From Gammaproteobacteria bacterium (GTDB taxonomy: Bacteria; Pseudomonadota; Gammaproteobacteria; HK1): 7,212 nucleotides of DNA. Within the stretch, counting starts at the first letter, position 1. Each line of letters starts with the position of its first letter. The notes beneath the pieces were generated by a model. It had not been told where the DNA came from. It saw only the letters and a program-made list of their open reading frames with translations, and ran no database searches. The translations under genes and the position numbers were made by a program. Below, piece after piece: positions 1 to 5,923 of this stretch. The stretch lies in assembly GCA_020444775.1 (NCBI GenBank), contig JAGRHX010001271.1, forward strand, positions 1 to 7,212, written 5' to 3'.

Positions 1-300
1 ATGACCGGCGACTTCATCGATGCCGAGACCGCGCTGGCGCGGGGACTGCTCAATCGGGTGGTAGACGAGGATGCGCTGGATGATGCCGTGGCGGATCTGT
101 GCGCCCGCATCATCAGACACCCACCGGTCGCTGTGGAAACCGGCAAGCGCATGTTCTATCAGCAGATCGAGATGCCGCTTGCGCAGGCCTACGAGCTCGC
201 CGCCACGACCATGGCCTGCAACATGATGGCCGAGGACACGCTGGAAGGCGTACAGGCCTTCATCGACAAGCGGCCCCCGAAATGGGAGCACCGCGACTGA
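1..300 (+). CDS. Enoyl-CoA hydratase/isomerase family protein, C-terminal part (5' end outside window)
   Basis: This is the last 99 codons of a crotonase-superfamily protein. Such enzymes usually add water across, or isomerise, the double bond of an enoyl-CoA in fatty-acid or related acid breakdown in the cytoplasm. The first visible residues (TGDFIDAETALARGLLNRVV) match the family's conserved 'TGxxIDAxxAxxxGLVNxVV' segment, which normally sits about two thirds of the way along a protein of about 260 residues. The ATG at base 1 is therefore most likely an internal methionine and the gene starts upstream. The C-terminal helices include the usual 'K' before a long amphipathic helix (GKRMFYQQIEMPLAQAY), and the end FIDKRPPKWEHRD resembles ECHDC3-like hydratases. 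The oxyanion-hole and catalytic glutamate regions are outside the window, so the exact reaction cannot be told. It is on the strand opposite to the transporter operon. Confidence 0.85.
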   Translation: MTGDFIDAETALARGLLNRVVDEDALDDAVADLCARIIRHPPVAVETGKRMFYQQIEMPLAQAYELAATTMACNMMAEDTLEGVQAFIDKRPPKWEHRD

Positions 301-334
301 GCCATCCAGGGTCCGCAGGGCTAATCCAACCAAC

Positions 335-363
335 TTGTAAGCATCTGGTCAGATTCTGATCAT
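335..363 (+). promoter_or_regulatory. Possible sigma70-type promoter overlapped by an operator-like palindrome
   Basis: Bases 335-340 read TTGTAA (4 of 6 to the TTGACA -35 box). Exactly 17 bases later, 358-363 read GATCAT (4 of 6 to the TATAAT -10 box). Across the spacer and -10 lies TGGTCAGA-T-TCTGATCA (346-362), a 17-bp dyad in which 7 of 8 base pairs are symmetric (only 348/360 breaks it). A dimeric repressor bound there would cover the -10 box. It points toward the DUF2231 gene. The dyad is seen directly; the promoter match is weak and the regulator unknown (a GntR/FadR-, TetR- or MarR-type protein would fit such a site). Confidence 0.35.
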
Positions 364-513
364 CTGACGCGGGCATAGTGGGCGCGGGTAATTCGACCCG
401 GCAAAGCGCAACACAGGCACGGCCTCCTCAGACCACATGTCCAGCGCCGGGATGGAACCATCGGTGTGGCTGCCGCGTTCGCCGTGGCACAACGAGCGCG
501 CTGCACGCAGCGC

Positions 514-519
514 AAAGGA
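514..519 (+). promoter_or_regulatory. Ribosome binding site deciding the DUF2231 start
   Basis: AAAGGA lies 6 bases before the ATG at 526. The alternative in-frame GTG at 466 has no comparable site and would add 20 residues that do not look like the family's N-terminus, so the ATG at 526 is preferred. Confidence 0.7.
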
Positions 520-525
520 CCCCAG

Positions 526-993
526 ATGCTCCCGATTGAACAGTTGCACCCGATCGCCATCCATTTCCCGATCGTCCTCGCCTTCGTACTTCTGGCCATG
601 GATTCGTATGCCGCGCTTCGTGGCCGCGCGCTGACGGCTGGCACCTGCATTGGCGACGTGGCCACCACCATGGCGGGTGCGGCAGCCGTGTTCGCCCTGA
701 TTGCCTTCGTCCTCGGTGACCAGGCCTATGACATCGCCATGGCGGCCAATGGACCGGTGGCGGCATTGGAGACCCACGAGGGCCTCGGCAGCGCCGCCGC
801 CTTCGCCATTCTCGCCTGGGGGGTATTGCGGGTGCTGGCGCGCTGGCGTGCCCTGCCGATCAGCGGTGGACGGGTCTGGCTCGCGGTGGCGGTGGACCTG
901 GTTCTGTGCGCCCTGGTGGTCGCGGCCGCCTGGTACGGCGGCCGTCTGGTCTATGATTTCGGGGTCGCCGTCAGTCGCAGCGTCTCGGGCTGA
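526..993 (+). CDS. DUF2231 family integral membrane protein (155 aa)
   Basis: This is a small inner-membrane protein of unknown function. The N-terminus has the family hallmark LHPIAIHFPIVL, with histidines at residues 8 and 13. A second conserved segment, ETHEGLG, has His84, and the C-terminal GGRLVYDFGVAV (about 138-149) matches the typical GGxLVYxxGxxV end. Four hydrophobic segments are visible at about residues 10-30, 43-64, 86-105 and 116-137. The conserved histidines near the membrane faces could bind a metal or heme, but that is speculation. The start at 526 is supported by AAAGGA 6 bases upstream; a longer GTG start at 466 is possible but unlikely. The gene lies 225 bp after the hydratase gene in the same direction, and converges with the thiolase gene. 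Its family assignment is from recognised motifs, not a search. Confidence 0.8.
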   Translation: MLPIEQLHPIAIHFPIVLAFVLLAMDSYAALRGRALTAGTCIGDVATTMAGAAAVFALIAFVLGDQAYDIAMAANGPVAALETHEGLGSAAAFAILAWGVLRVLARWRALPISGGRVWLAVAVDLVLCALVVAAAWYGGRLVYDFGVAVSRSVSG

Positions 994-1019
994 CGGGCAT
1001 CCGGTCCAGAGGCTCGCAA

Positions 1020-1067
1020 CGGCGCGGCGTGGCATGTCCGGCACTCACAGCGGCCGGGCCAGCGCCG
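1020..1067. terminator. Bulged GC-rich hairpin between convergent genes
   Basis: The 117-bp gap between the DUF2231 stop (993) and the thiolase stop (1111) can fold as CGGCGC (1020-1025) with GCGCCG (1062-1067), TGGC (1030-1033) with GCCA (1058-1061) and CCGGC (1038-1042) with GCCGG (1053-1057). Two 4-base bulges fall on the left arm. It sits 26 bases after one gene and 43 after the other, where a shared two-way terminator would be expected. There is no T-run on either side, so it is not a classic intrinsic terminator, and GC-rich DNA forms such pairings fairly often. Confidence 0.3.
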
Positions 1068-1110
1068 AATCATGGCCGTGTCAAGGCGCAGCGGTGGCGC
1101 GGGGTCGTGC

Positions 1111-2349
1111 TCAATTCCGGCCGAGGATGGTGATGCAGCAGGTGGCCTCTTCTATGCCGAGAATGCCACCACCGTTCTCGGCTATCGCCAGACGTGCACC
1201 CTCCACCTGACGCTCGCCGGACTCACCGCGCAGCTGCGTGGCCAGCTCGAAGATCTGTCCAAGGCCGGTGGCACCGATCGGATGGCCCTTCGACTCCAAG
1301 CCACCGGAGGGATTGACCGGGATCCGCCCACCGATGCGGGTCTCGCCGCGCTCGGCCAGACGTCCACCCTCGCCGAACTCGCAAAAGCCCAGATTCTCGG
1401 TCTGGGTCACCTCACCCATGGCGGTCGCGTCGTGGACCTCGGCCACGTCCACGTCTGCGGGGCCTATTCCGGCCTGCTCGTAGGCTCGTAGCGCGGCGCG
1501 CCGGGTGATGTGCTTGTCCAATTCCTCGGGCGACCGATTGACGCCGGTACCCATCACCGAGGCCAGCACCTTCACCGCCCGCTTCGAATCGAAGCGATCG
1601 AGCGCGCTGGCCGCACACAGCACCGCGGCCGCGCCGCCGTCCGAGATCGGCGAGCACATCGGCAGGGTCAGGGGCCAGGCGATACGTCGTGCCGCCAACA
1701 CCTCGTCCACGCTCGCTTCGAAACGAAACTGCGACCGCGGATTGAGCGCGGAATGCGCGTGGTTCTTCGAGGCGACGGCCGCGAGCTGTCGCTGGGTCAG
1801 ACCGAAACGCTGCATATGCTGGCGGGCGAAGCAGGCATAGACGTCCATGAACGGGCTGCGCTGCTGATTACCCGCGGCCTCGTCGGCGGGTTCCTCCACG
1901 CCCTCCCCCAGGGCCAGCAATTGCTCGAAGGTTTCGGTTCGACGATGCACGTCGAGCGCGCCGTCGAAGATCGCGAACGAGCGCGCCTTGTCCTGGTCGT
2001 ACATCTTGTCCACGCCAACCGCCAGCGCGATCTCGCTGACCCCGGCGCGGATCGCCGTGGCCGCGGCGTTGAAGGCGGTGGACGCGCTCGCGCAGGCATT
2101 CTCGACGTTGGTCATCGGAATCCCTTCGAAGCCCATCTCACGCAGGGCAATCTGGCCCGGCACGCAGTACTGACCTTCCATCACGCCCTGTGTGGTATTG
2201 GCGAACCAGGCCGCGCCTACATCGGCGGGCGTCAACCCGGCATCGGCCAGGGCCGCTGCGACCGCTTCATGGGTCAGGTCCTTGACCGACTTGTCCAGGA
2301 ACTTGCCGAACGGCGTCATCGAGACACCGACCAGATAGACATCCTCCAT
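1111..2349 (-). CDS. Thiolase family protein, SCP2/lipid-transfer type (acetyl-CoA acetyltransferase-like, 412 aa)
   Basis: Predicted cytoplasmic enzyme that would cleave a 3-ketoacyl-CoA with CoA, or run the reverse condensation. The N-terminal half holds the nucleophile loop VENACASAS with Cys86. The C-terminal half holds HDATA (His306), and NPSGGLESKGHPIGATG with His356, followed by the loop AENGGGILG (about 390-398). These loops place it with SCP2-type thiolases: NEAF is replaced by HDAT, and the classic C-terminal CxG cysteine is replaced by Asn. The length of about 410 residues fits. A variable loop (about 131-168) is acidic and rich in Glu/Ala. The start is fixed by AGGAG 8 bases upstream. 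It lies 65 bp after livF on the same strand, so it is likely the last gene of the transporter operon and may degrade what the transporter imports. The substrate chain length cannot be read from the sequence. No DUF35/OB-fold partner gene, common beside such thiolases, is in view. Confidence 0.88.
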   Translation of the reverse strand: MEDVYLVGVSMTPFGKFLDKSVKDLTHEAVAAALADAGLTPADVGAAWFANTTQGVMEGQYCVPGQIALREMGFEGIPMTNVENACASASTAFNAAATAIRAGVSEIALAVGVDKMYDQDKARSFAIFDGALDVHRRTETFEQLLALGEGVEEPADEAAGNQQRSPFMDVYACFARQHMQRFGLTQRQLAAVASKNHAHSALNPRSQFRFEASVDEVLAARRIAWPLTLPMCSPISDGGAAAVLCAASALDRFDSKRAVKVLASVMGTGVNRSPEELDKHITRRAALRAYEQAGIGPADVDVAEVHDATAMGEVTQTENLGFCEFGEGGRLAERGETRIGGRIPVNPSGGLESKGHPIGATGLGQIFELATQLRGESGERQVEGARLAIAENGGGILGIEEATCCITILGRN

Positions 2350-2357
2350 CTCGCGTA

Positions 2358-2362
2358 CTCCT
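2358..2362 (-). promoter_or_regulatory. Ribosome binding site of the thiolase gene
   Basis: On the minus strand AGGAG stands 8 bases before the ATG at 2349. Together with the 65-bp gap after livF, this suggests the thiolase is translated independently rather than by coupling to livF. I see no clear promoter in the gap. Confidence 0.7.
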
Positions 2363-2414
2363 GCGCATTGGCCCGGCTGCTTCCCGCCTCTGGCTCGATC
2401 TGGCGCGTCGTATC

Positions 2415-3110
2415 TCAGACGGTCAGATAGCGGCTGCGGATGTCGTCCGCCTCGCGCTGGAAGACCTCGGGGTCGGCACTGTAGACCATCTGGCCCTTGA
2501 CCATCACATGCATACGGTGCGCGACCGCTTCGGCGAGCTTCATGTTCTGCTCGACCAGCAGGATCGTCACGCCCTCCTCACACATGCGTCGAATGACGTT
2601 GGCGAGCTCGCGCACCACCAACGGCGCCAGCCCCTGCGACGGCTCGTCGAGCAGGATCACCTTTGGATCGCTGACCAGCGCGCGGGCGATTGCCAGCATC
2701 TGTTGCTCACCGCCGGACAGCTGTGAGCCCTTGTTGCGACGCCGTTCGTCCAGCGAGGGAAACAGCTCGAACAGGCGTTCAATCGGCCAGATCCGGGCCG
2801 CTTTACGCTCCGCGACGCGGATGTTCTCCACCACCGTCAGATCCGGAAAGATCAAACGCCCCTCTGGCACATAGGCAACACCGGCCTGGGCAATCCGATG
2901 CGGCTGCCAGCCGGTGATGTCGCGGTCCTCCAGCGTGACCTGGCCCGAGGTGGGGCGCACCAGACCCATGATCGTGCGCATCGTCGTGGTCTTACCGACT
3001 CCGTTGCGCCCCAGCACCGCGGCGATGGTCCCACGAGCCACCTCACAGTCGACACCATGCAGGATATGGCTCACGCCGTAATGGGTATTCAGACCGGATA
3101 TCTTCAGCAT
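2415..3110 (-). CDS. livF: HAA-family ABC transporter ATPase LivF (231 aa)
   Basis: One of the two ATP-hydrolysing subunits that power the importer at the inner face of the cytoplasmic membrane. Walker A is GRNGVGKT (34-41), the ABC signature is LSGGEQQ (131-137) and Walker B is VILLDE (151-156). The switch region reads VEQN (186-189), where most ABC ATPases have a histidine; VEQN is normal for LivF and separates it from LivG. The length (about 230) is typical. The start was set at the Met beginning MLKISGLNTHYG, where the family domain begins. An upstream in-frame start at 3185 would add 25 Arg-rich residues that are only livG DNA read in another frame. The start codon comes 1 base after the livG stop (TGA-G-ATG) with only a weak upstream Shine-Dalgarno match, so translation is probably coupled to livG. 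The ligand class is not encoded here. Confidence 0.95.
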   Translation of the reverse strand: MLKISGLNTHYGVSHILHGVDCEVARGTIAAVLGRNGVGKTTTMRTIMGLVRPTSGQVTLEDRDITGWQPHRIAQAGVAYVPEGRLIFPDLTVVENIRVAERKAARIWPIERLFELFPSLDERRRNKGSQLSGGEQQMLAIARALVSDPKVILLDEPSQGLAPLVVRELANVIRRMCEEGVTILLVEQNMKLAEAVAHRMHVMVKGQMVYSADPEVFQREADDIRSRYLTV

Positions 3111-3111
3111 C

Positions 3112-3861
3112 TCATTCGAACCCGCCCAGATAGGCTTCCTGCACCGCGGCGTCCGCCTTGACCGCCTCCGGCGTGCCATCGGCAATCACCGCGCCGCGGT
3201 GCAGCACGGTGATGCGTTGCGCCAGCTTGAAGACCACTTCCATGTCGTGCTCCACCAACAGCACCGTCAAGCTGCCGTCCTTGAGCAGCTCACCCAGGGT
3301 CTGCACCGCGCCGTGGGTCTCCTCCACCGACAATCCCTGAGTCGGCTCGTCGAGCAGCAGCACGCGTGGCTGTTGCGCAAGCGCCATCGCCACCTCCAGC
3401 AGCCGCTGGTCACCGTGCGAGAGCAACCCCGCGGGCCGCTGTCCCAGGTGCGCCAGTCCCAGACGTGTCAAGGCCTCCTCGCCGCGCCGGGTCGCCTCGG
3501 CCAGCACCTTGCGACCGCCCAGCGGCAGCCAACGCCCCTCCAGACGGGCCTGCGCCGCGAGCCGCGCGTTGTCCAGCGGTGACAGCTCGGGAAACAGATG
3601 GGTGAGCTGGAAGGTCCGGGAGATACCCTTCTGACAGGTCGCATACGAGGACAGGCCTGTGATGTCCTCACCATCCAGGAGCACCGAGCCGTCGGTCGGC
3701 TTGAGGGTGCCGGTGACCAGGTTGAAGAAGGTCGACTTGCCGGCGCCGTTCGGTCCGATCACCGCCCGGATCTCACCGCGCTCGACCTGCATGTCTACGT
3801 GGTCGACCGCGACCAGTGCGCCGAAGCGACGCGACAGATGTCGGCATTCAAGCAGCGCCAT
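3112..3861 (-). CDS. livG: HAA-family ABC transporter ATPase LivG (249 aa)
   Basis: The second ATPase of the importer, expected to pair with LivF below the LivH/LivM permease. Walker A is GPNGAGKS (36-43). The signature LSHGDQR (147-153) is the LivG-type form of LSGGQ. Walker B is VLLLDE (167-172) and the switch histidine is His205 in VEHD. The segment FQLTHLFPELSPLDNARLAAQAR (about 84-106) is the Q-loop and following helical region, with a LivG-style insertion (RLEGRWLPLGGRKV) after it. The usual length is about 250-260. The ATG overlaps the end of livM by 14 bases and is preceded by GGAGG (3868-3872), 6 bases upstream and inside livM, which fixes the start. All catalytic residues are present, so it should be active. 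Confidence 0.96.
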   Translation of the reverse strand: MALLECRHLSRRFGALVAVDHVDMQVERGEIRAVIGPNGAGKSTFFNLVTGTLKPTDGSVLLDGEDITGLSSYATCQKGISRTFQLTHLFPELSPLDNARLAAQARLEGRWLPLGGRKVLAEATRRGEEALTRLGLAHLGQRPAGLLSHGDQRLLEVAMALAQQPRVLLLDEPTQGLSVEETHGAVQTLGELLKDGSLTVLLVEHDMEVVFKLAQRITVLHRGAVIADGTPEAVKADAAVQEAYLGGFE

Positions 3862-4816
3862 GCCCGGCCTCCGTCGATTCGGTACGCGACTGCCGACGAC
3901 CGGACAGTCCGCTTATCAGTCCCCAGATCCCCTGCGGCGCGAACAGCACGAAGGCGATGAAGATGAGTCCGAAGACCAGCGCCCAGGATTCGGTGTACCC
4001 GCTGAGCTGATGCTCGAGCATCATGAAGAAGGCGGCGCCCAGAATCGGCCCGATCAGGGTCCCGGCGCCACCGACGATGACCATGATCAGCACCTGCCCT
4101 GACAACAACCAGAACAGCAGCTCGGTGTTGGTGAAGCCGGCAAAGGGTGCATACAGCGCACCGGCCAGACCACCCAGCATATAGGCGAGCGCCACCACCC
4201 CCATCTTGTAACGCCGAGTGTTGTACCCCAGCGCGATGGTCTTGGCCTCGTTCTCGCGGATGCCGCGCAACACCCGGCCGAAGGGTGAGCGCACCAGCGC
4301 GCTGCACAACAAGAAGGCCGCGATCAGGAAGAACAGCACCAGATAGTAGAAGCCGTTCTTCTCGTCGAATATTTCGAGTCCGAACGGCCCCGGGTTGACC
4401 GGTATCCCCGCCTGTCCATCGGAACCACCGGTGACGCTGGTCCACTTGAAGGCGATCGCGTAGAGCAGCTGGGCGAAGGCCAGGGTCAGCATGGCGAAGG
4501 ACACGCCGGTCGCCAGGGTGAACACCCAGGAGACCGCCAGCGCAATCACGCCGGTCAGGGCCGCCGCCATCAGCACCACCATCGGCATCGGAATATCGGT
4601 GTGCAGCAGCAGATAGCCGGAGGTGTAGGCCCCGAGCCCGTAGGCCGCCGCGTGCCCGAAGGAGAACAGACGTGTGTAGCCCACCATGAGATCCAGGCTC
4701 ATGGCGAACAACCCGAGAATCAGCGCCTCGGTGAGCAGCGTCATCATGTAGACCGGCAGGCCGAACGGTGCCAGCACCAACAGGACCGCGACCATGAACA
4801 GTGCACGCCAGTACAT
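3848..4816 (-). CDS. livM: HAA-family ABC transporter permease LivM (322 aa)
   Basis: One of the two membrane channel subunits. The sequence is strongly hydrophobic with about eight to ten membrane segments. Family hallmarks in order are FSFGHAAAYGLGAY (about 51-64), GVSFAMLTLAFAQ (104-116) and TGGSDGQAGIP (129-139). Next comes the cytoplasmic coupling loop GRVLRGIRENEAKTIALGYN (180-199), which touches the ATPases, and then GGAGTLIGPILGA (249-261). The tail after about residue 305 is polar and charged. The start is fixed by an excellent AAGGAGG (4825-4831), 8 bases upstream and embedded in the last codons of livH, leaving a 3-base gap between the genes. The end overlaps livG by 14 bases. The length is within the family's usual range of about 300-430, without the extra N-terminal segments of the E. 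coli protein. Confidence 0.95.
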   Translation of the reverse strand: MYWRALFMVAVLLVLAPFGLPVYMMTLLTEALILGLFAMSLDLMVGYTRLFSFGHAAAYGLGAYTSGYLLLHTDIPMPMVVLMAAALTGVIALAVSWVFTLATGVSFAMLTLAFAQLLYAIAFKWTSVTGGSDGQAGIPVNPGPFGLEIFDEKNGFYYLVLFFLIAAFLLCSALVRSPFGRVLRGIRENEAKTIALGYNTRRYKMGVVALAYMLGGLAGALYAPFAGFTNTELLFWLLSGQVLIMVIVGGAGTLIGPILGAAFFMMLEHQLSGYTESWALVFGLIFIAFVLFAPQGIWGLISGLSGRRQSRTESTEAGHGAA

Positions 4817-4819
4817 CGC

Positions 4820-5692
4820 TCAAGCCTCCTTTCCGAGCAGCCCGCCCGGTCGAATCACCAGCACGGTCAACATGATGAGATAGATGAAGGCGAGCGCGAA
4901 GTCGGGCAGATAGTAGTTACCGAACACCTGCACGAAGCCGACCAGCAGCGCGCCGATGATCGACCCCAAAAAGCTGCCCATGCCGCCGATGATGACGATC
5001 ACGAAGGCATCGATGATGACGTTGAAGGCCATCCCCAGGGAGGCGGTGAGCAGCGGCGCCGCGAGCACGCCACCCAGCGCCGCCAACGCGCAGCCGAGTC
5101 CGAACACACCGGAGCGCACCGAGTTCACGTTGGTGCCGAGCGCGTGGACCATCTCGGAGTTCTGCGAGGTGGCGCGAATCAGCAGGCCGAAACGGGTGCG
5201 TTCCAGGAACTGCCAGAGCACGATGGCTACCAGCGCCCCGGCGCCGGCCAGGAACAGGCGGTACACCGGAAACGGCTCGTCGAGAATGAACACCACGCCG
5301 GACAGCAACTCGGGTGTCTTCACCAGCAGGGCGTCGGAGCCCCAGATGATACGCACGATGTCGCCGACCACCAGCGCCAGGCCGAAGGTCACCATCAAGA
5401 ACGCCGCATCGTCGCGCCGGCCGTACAGACGGGTCAAGGTCAACCTCTCGAAGCCGACCCCGAGAGCCGCGACCGCCAGCGGCGCGATCAGCAGGGCCAG
5501 CCAGAAACTGCCACTGTAGTGGGCGATCGTGTAGCCGATGAAGGCACCCAGCATGTAGATGGTGCCGTGGGCGAAATTGATGATCCGCATGATCCCGAAG
5601 ATCAGCGTCAGCCCCACACCGAGAAAGAACAGCAGCGCCGACTGGGACAGCGCGTTGACGATCTGCGTCAACAGAAAGGCAAAGGTTGTCAT
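4820..5692 (-). CDS. livH: HAA-family ABC transporter permease LivH (290 aa)
   Basis: The other permease subunit, forming the transmembrane path with LivM. Hallmarks are the early LTLIFGIMRIINFAHGTIYMLGA segment (about 28-50), which is characteristic of LivH, and GRRDDAAFLMVTFGLALV (91-108). The coupling loop is TRFGLLIRATSQNSEMVHAL (166-185), and IGGMGSFLGSIIGALLVG (235-252) follows. It has about eight hydrophobic segments and the typical length of 290. The ATG at 5692 (MTTFAFLLTQIVNAL) was chosen over a GTG at 5734, which would add 14 residues with no family resemblance. The chosen start has only a weak GGGAA (5698-5702) at 5 bases, so its translation rate may be lower than that of the binding protein. 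It follows the binding-protein gene after 231 bp containing a strong hairpin. Confidence 0.95.
   Translation of the reverse strand: MTTFAFLLTQIVNALSQSALLFFLGVGLTLIFGIMRIINFAHGTIYMLGAFIGYTIAHYSGSFWLALLIAPLAVAALGVGFERLTLTRLYGRRDDAAFLMVTFGLALVVGDIVRIIWGSDALLVKTPELLSGVVFILDEPFPVYRLFLAGAGALVAIVLWQFLERTRFGLLIRATSQNSEMVHALGTNVNSVRSGVFGLGCALAALGGVLAAPLLTASLGMAFNVIIDAFVIVIIGGMGSFLGSIIGALLVGFVQVFGNYYLPDFALAFIYLIMLTVLVIRPGGLLGKEA
4825..4831 (-). promoter_or_regulatory. Strong ribosome binding site of livM inside the livH end
   Basis: AAGGAGG on the minus strand, 8 bases before the livM ATG, doubles as the codons for the last Lys-Glu-Ala of LivH. It is the best Shine-Dalgarno match in the operon and supports coupled translation of the two permeases. 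Confidence 0.8.
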
Positions 5693-5798
5693 CGAAATTC
5701 CCGAATAGGTCCGAACGGCGACCGGCGCGCACACCCGCGACAGACGGGTAACGAGACGACGCCCCGGGTCAGGGTGACGCTGTCGACGTGACGCCGTG

Positions 5799-5846
5799 AG
5801 CGCCCCCGGGAGCAGGCTCCTGAAGGGGAGAACCCGGAAGAGCGCT
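5799..5846 (-). repeat. Interrupted inverted repeat in the livH leader
   Basis: AGCGC (5799-5803) pairs with GCGCT (5842-5846), and inside it CCGGG (5806-5810) pairs with CCCGG (5833-5837), separated by a 2/4-base internal loop. The apical 22 bases contain a further short dyad (GGAG 5809-5812 with CTCC 5817-5820). The structure would form in the mRNA upstream of livH. It is weaker than the hairpin at 5884-5914 and could be chance in GC-rich DNA. Confidence 0.25.
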
Positions 5847-5883
5847 GGAGAGATGCCTGGCGGAAGGCCCGGGCGTGCACCCT

Positions 5884-5914
5884 GGCGGCGGCGGTATGAC
5901 CAACCGCCGCCGCC
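5884..5914 (-). promoter_or_regulatory. Perfect 12-bp GC-rich hairpin after the binding-protein gene (attenuator / mRNA-stabilising stem)
   Basis: GGCGGCGGCGGT (5884-5895) and ACCGCCGCCGCC (5903-5914) are exact reverse complements around a 7-base loop. In the minus-strand transcript the stem begins 9 bases after the binding-protein stop codon. There is no run of U after it, so it is unlikely to be a full intrinsic terminator. Such stems between receptor and permease genes commonly block 3' decay or cause partial termination, giving more receptor than permease. The stem is seen directly; the role is inferred. Confidence 0.6.
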
Positions 5915-5923
5915 GGTGGGCGA

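Larger units (their letters stand above)
301..525. other. Non-coding gap between hydratase and DUF2231 genes
   Basis: I see no convincing gene in these 225 bases. The reading frames crossing it either lack a good start or are the antisense of the next gene. It contains a local AT-rich patch with a 17-bp near-palindrome and a weak promoter match (335-363, listed separately), then a GC-rich stretch that would form a leader of about 155 nt for the DUF2231 gene. I could not find a terminator with a T-run after the hydratase gene. Confidence 0.6.
5693..5923 (-). other. 231-bp gap between binding-protein gene and livH
   Basis: This is the only long gap within the operon. It holds a perfect 12-bp hairpin just after the binding-protein stop (5884-5914) and a second, weaker interrupted inverted repeat (5799-5846). 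I see no good promoter for livH. A 62-codon frame starting at a GTG (5880) ends with its stop overlapping the livH start, but it has no Shine-Dalgarno spacing and no protein-like features, so it is not called a gene. Confidence 0.6.

Noticed and set aside
1..3. ATG at base 1 as the true start of the hydratase
   Set aside because: The protein would lack the first two thirds of the crotonase fold, and the visible sequence begins within a conserved internal motif. The gene is cut by the window edge.
349..1044. Minus-strand open frame of 231 codons opposite the DUF2231 gene
   Set aside because: It is low-complexity and Arg/Gly/His-rich, has no ribosome binding site, and lies fully across a recognisable plus-strand membrane protein gene.
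1510..2430. Plus-strand open frame of 306 codons opposite the thiolase
   Set aside because: It is Arg/His/Gly-rich and lacks any motif. The thiolase on the minus strand has all family loops and a proper ribosome binding site.
3111..3185. Upstream in-frame start giving LivF 25 more residues
   Set aside because: The added residues are Arg-rich, are encoded by the livG 3' end in another frame, and precede the point where the LivF domain normally begins.
3795..4823. Minus-strand frame of 342 codons overlapping livM in another frame
   Set aside because: It is a same-strand shadow of livM, rich in Arg/Gly/Ala/His with no membrane segments or motifs.
5693..5734. GTG start giving LivH 14 more residues
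   Set aside because: The family N-terminus matches the ATG at 5692, and the extra residues have no hydrophobic or family character.
4601..5791. Long plus-strand open frame (396 codons) opposite livH and livM
   Set aside because: It is very rich in Gln, His, Arg, Glu and Asp with no domain features, as expected when hydrophobic membrane-protein genes in GC-rich DNA are read backwards. LivH and LivM on the other strand are unmistakable.
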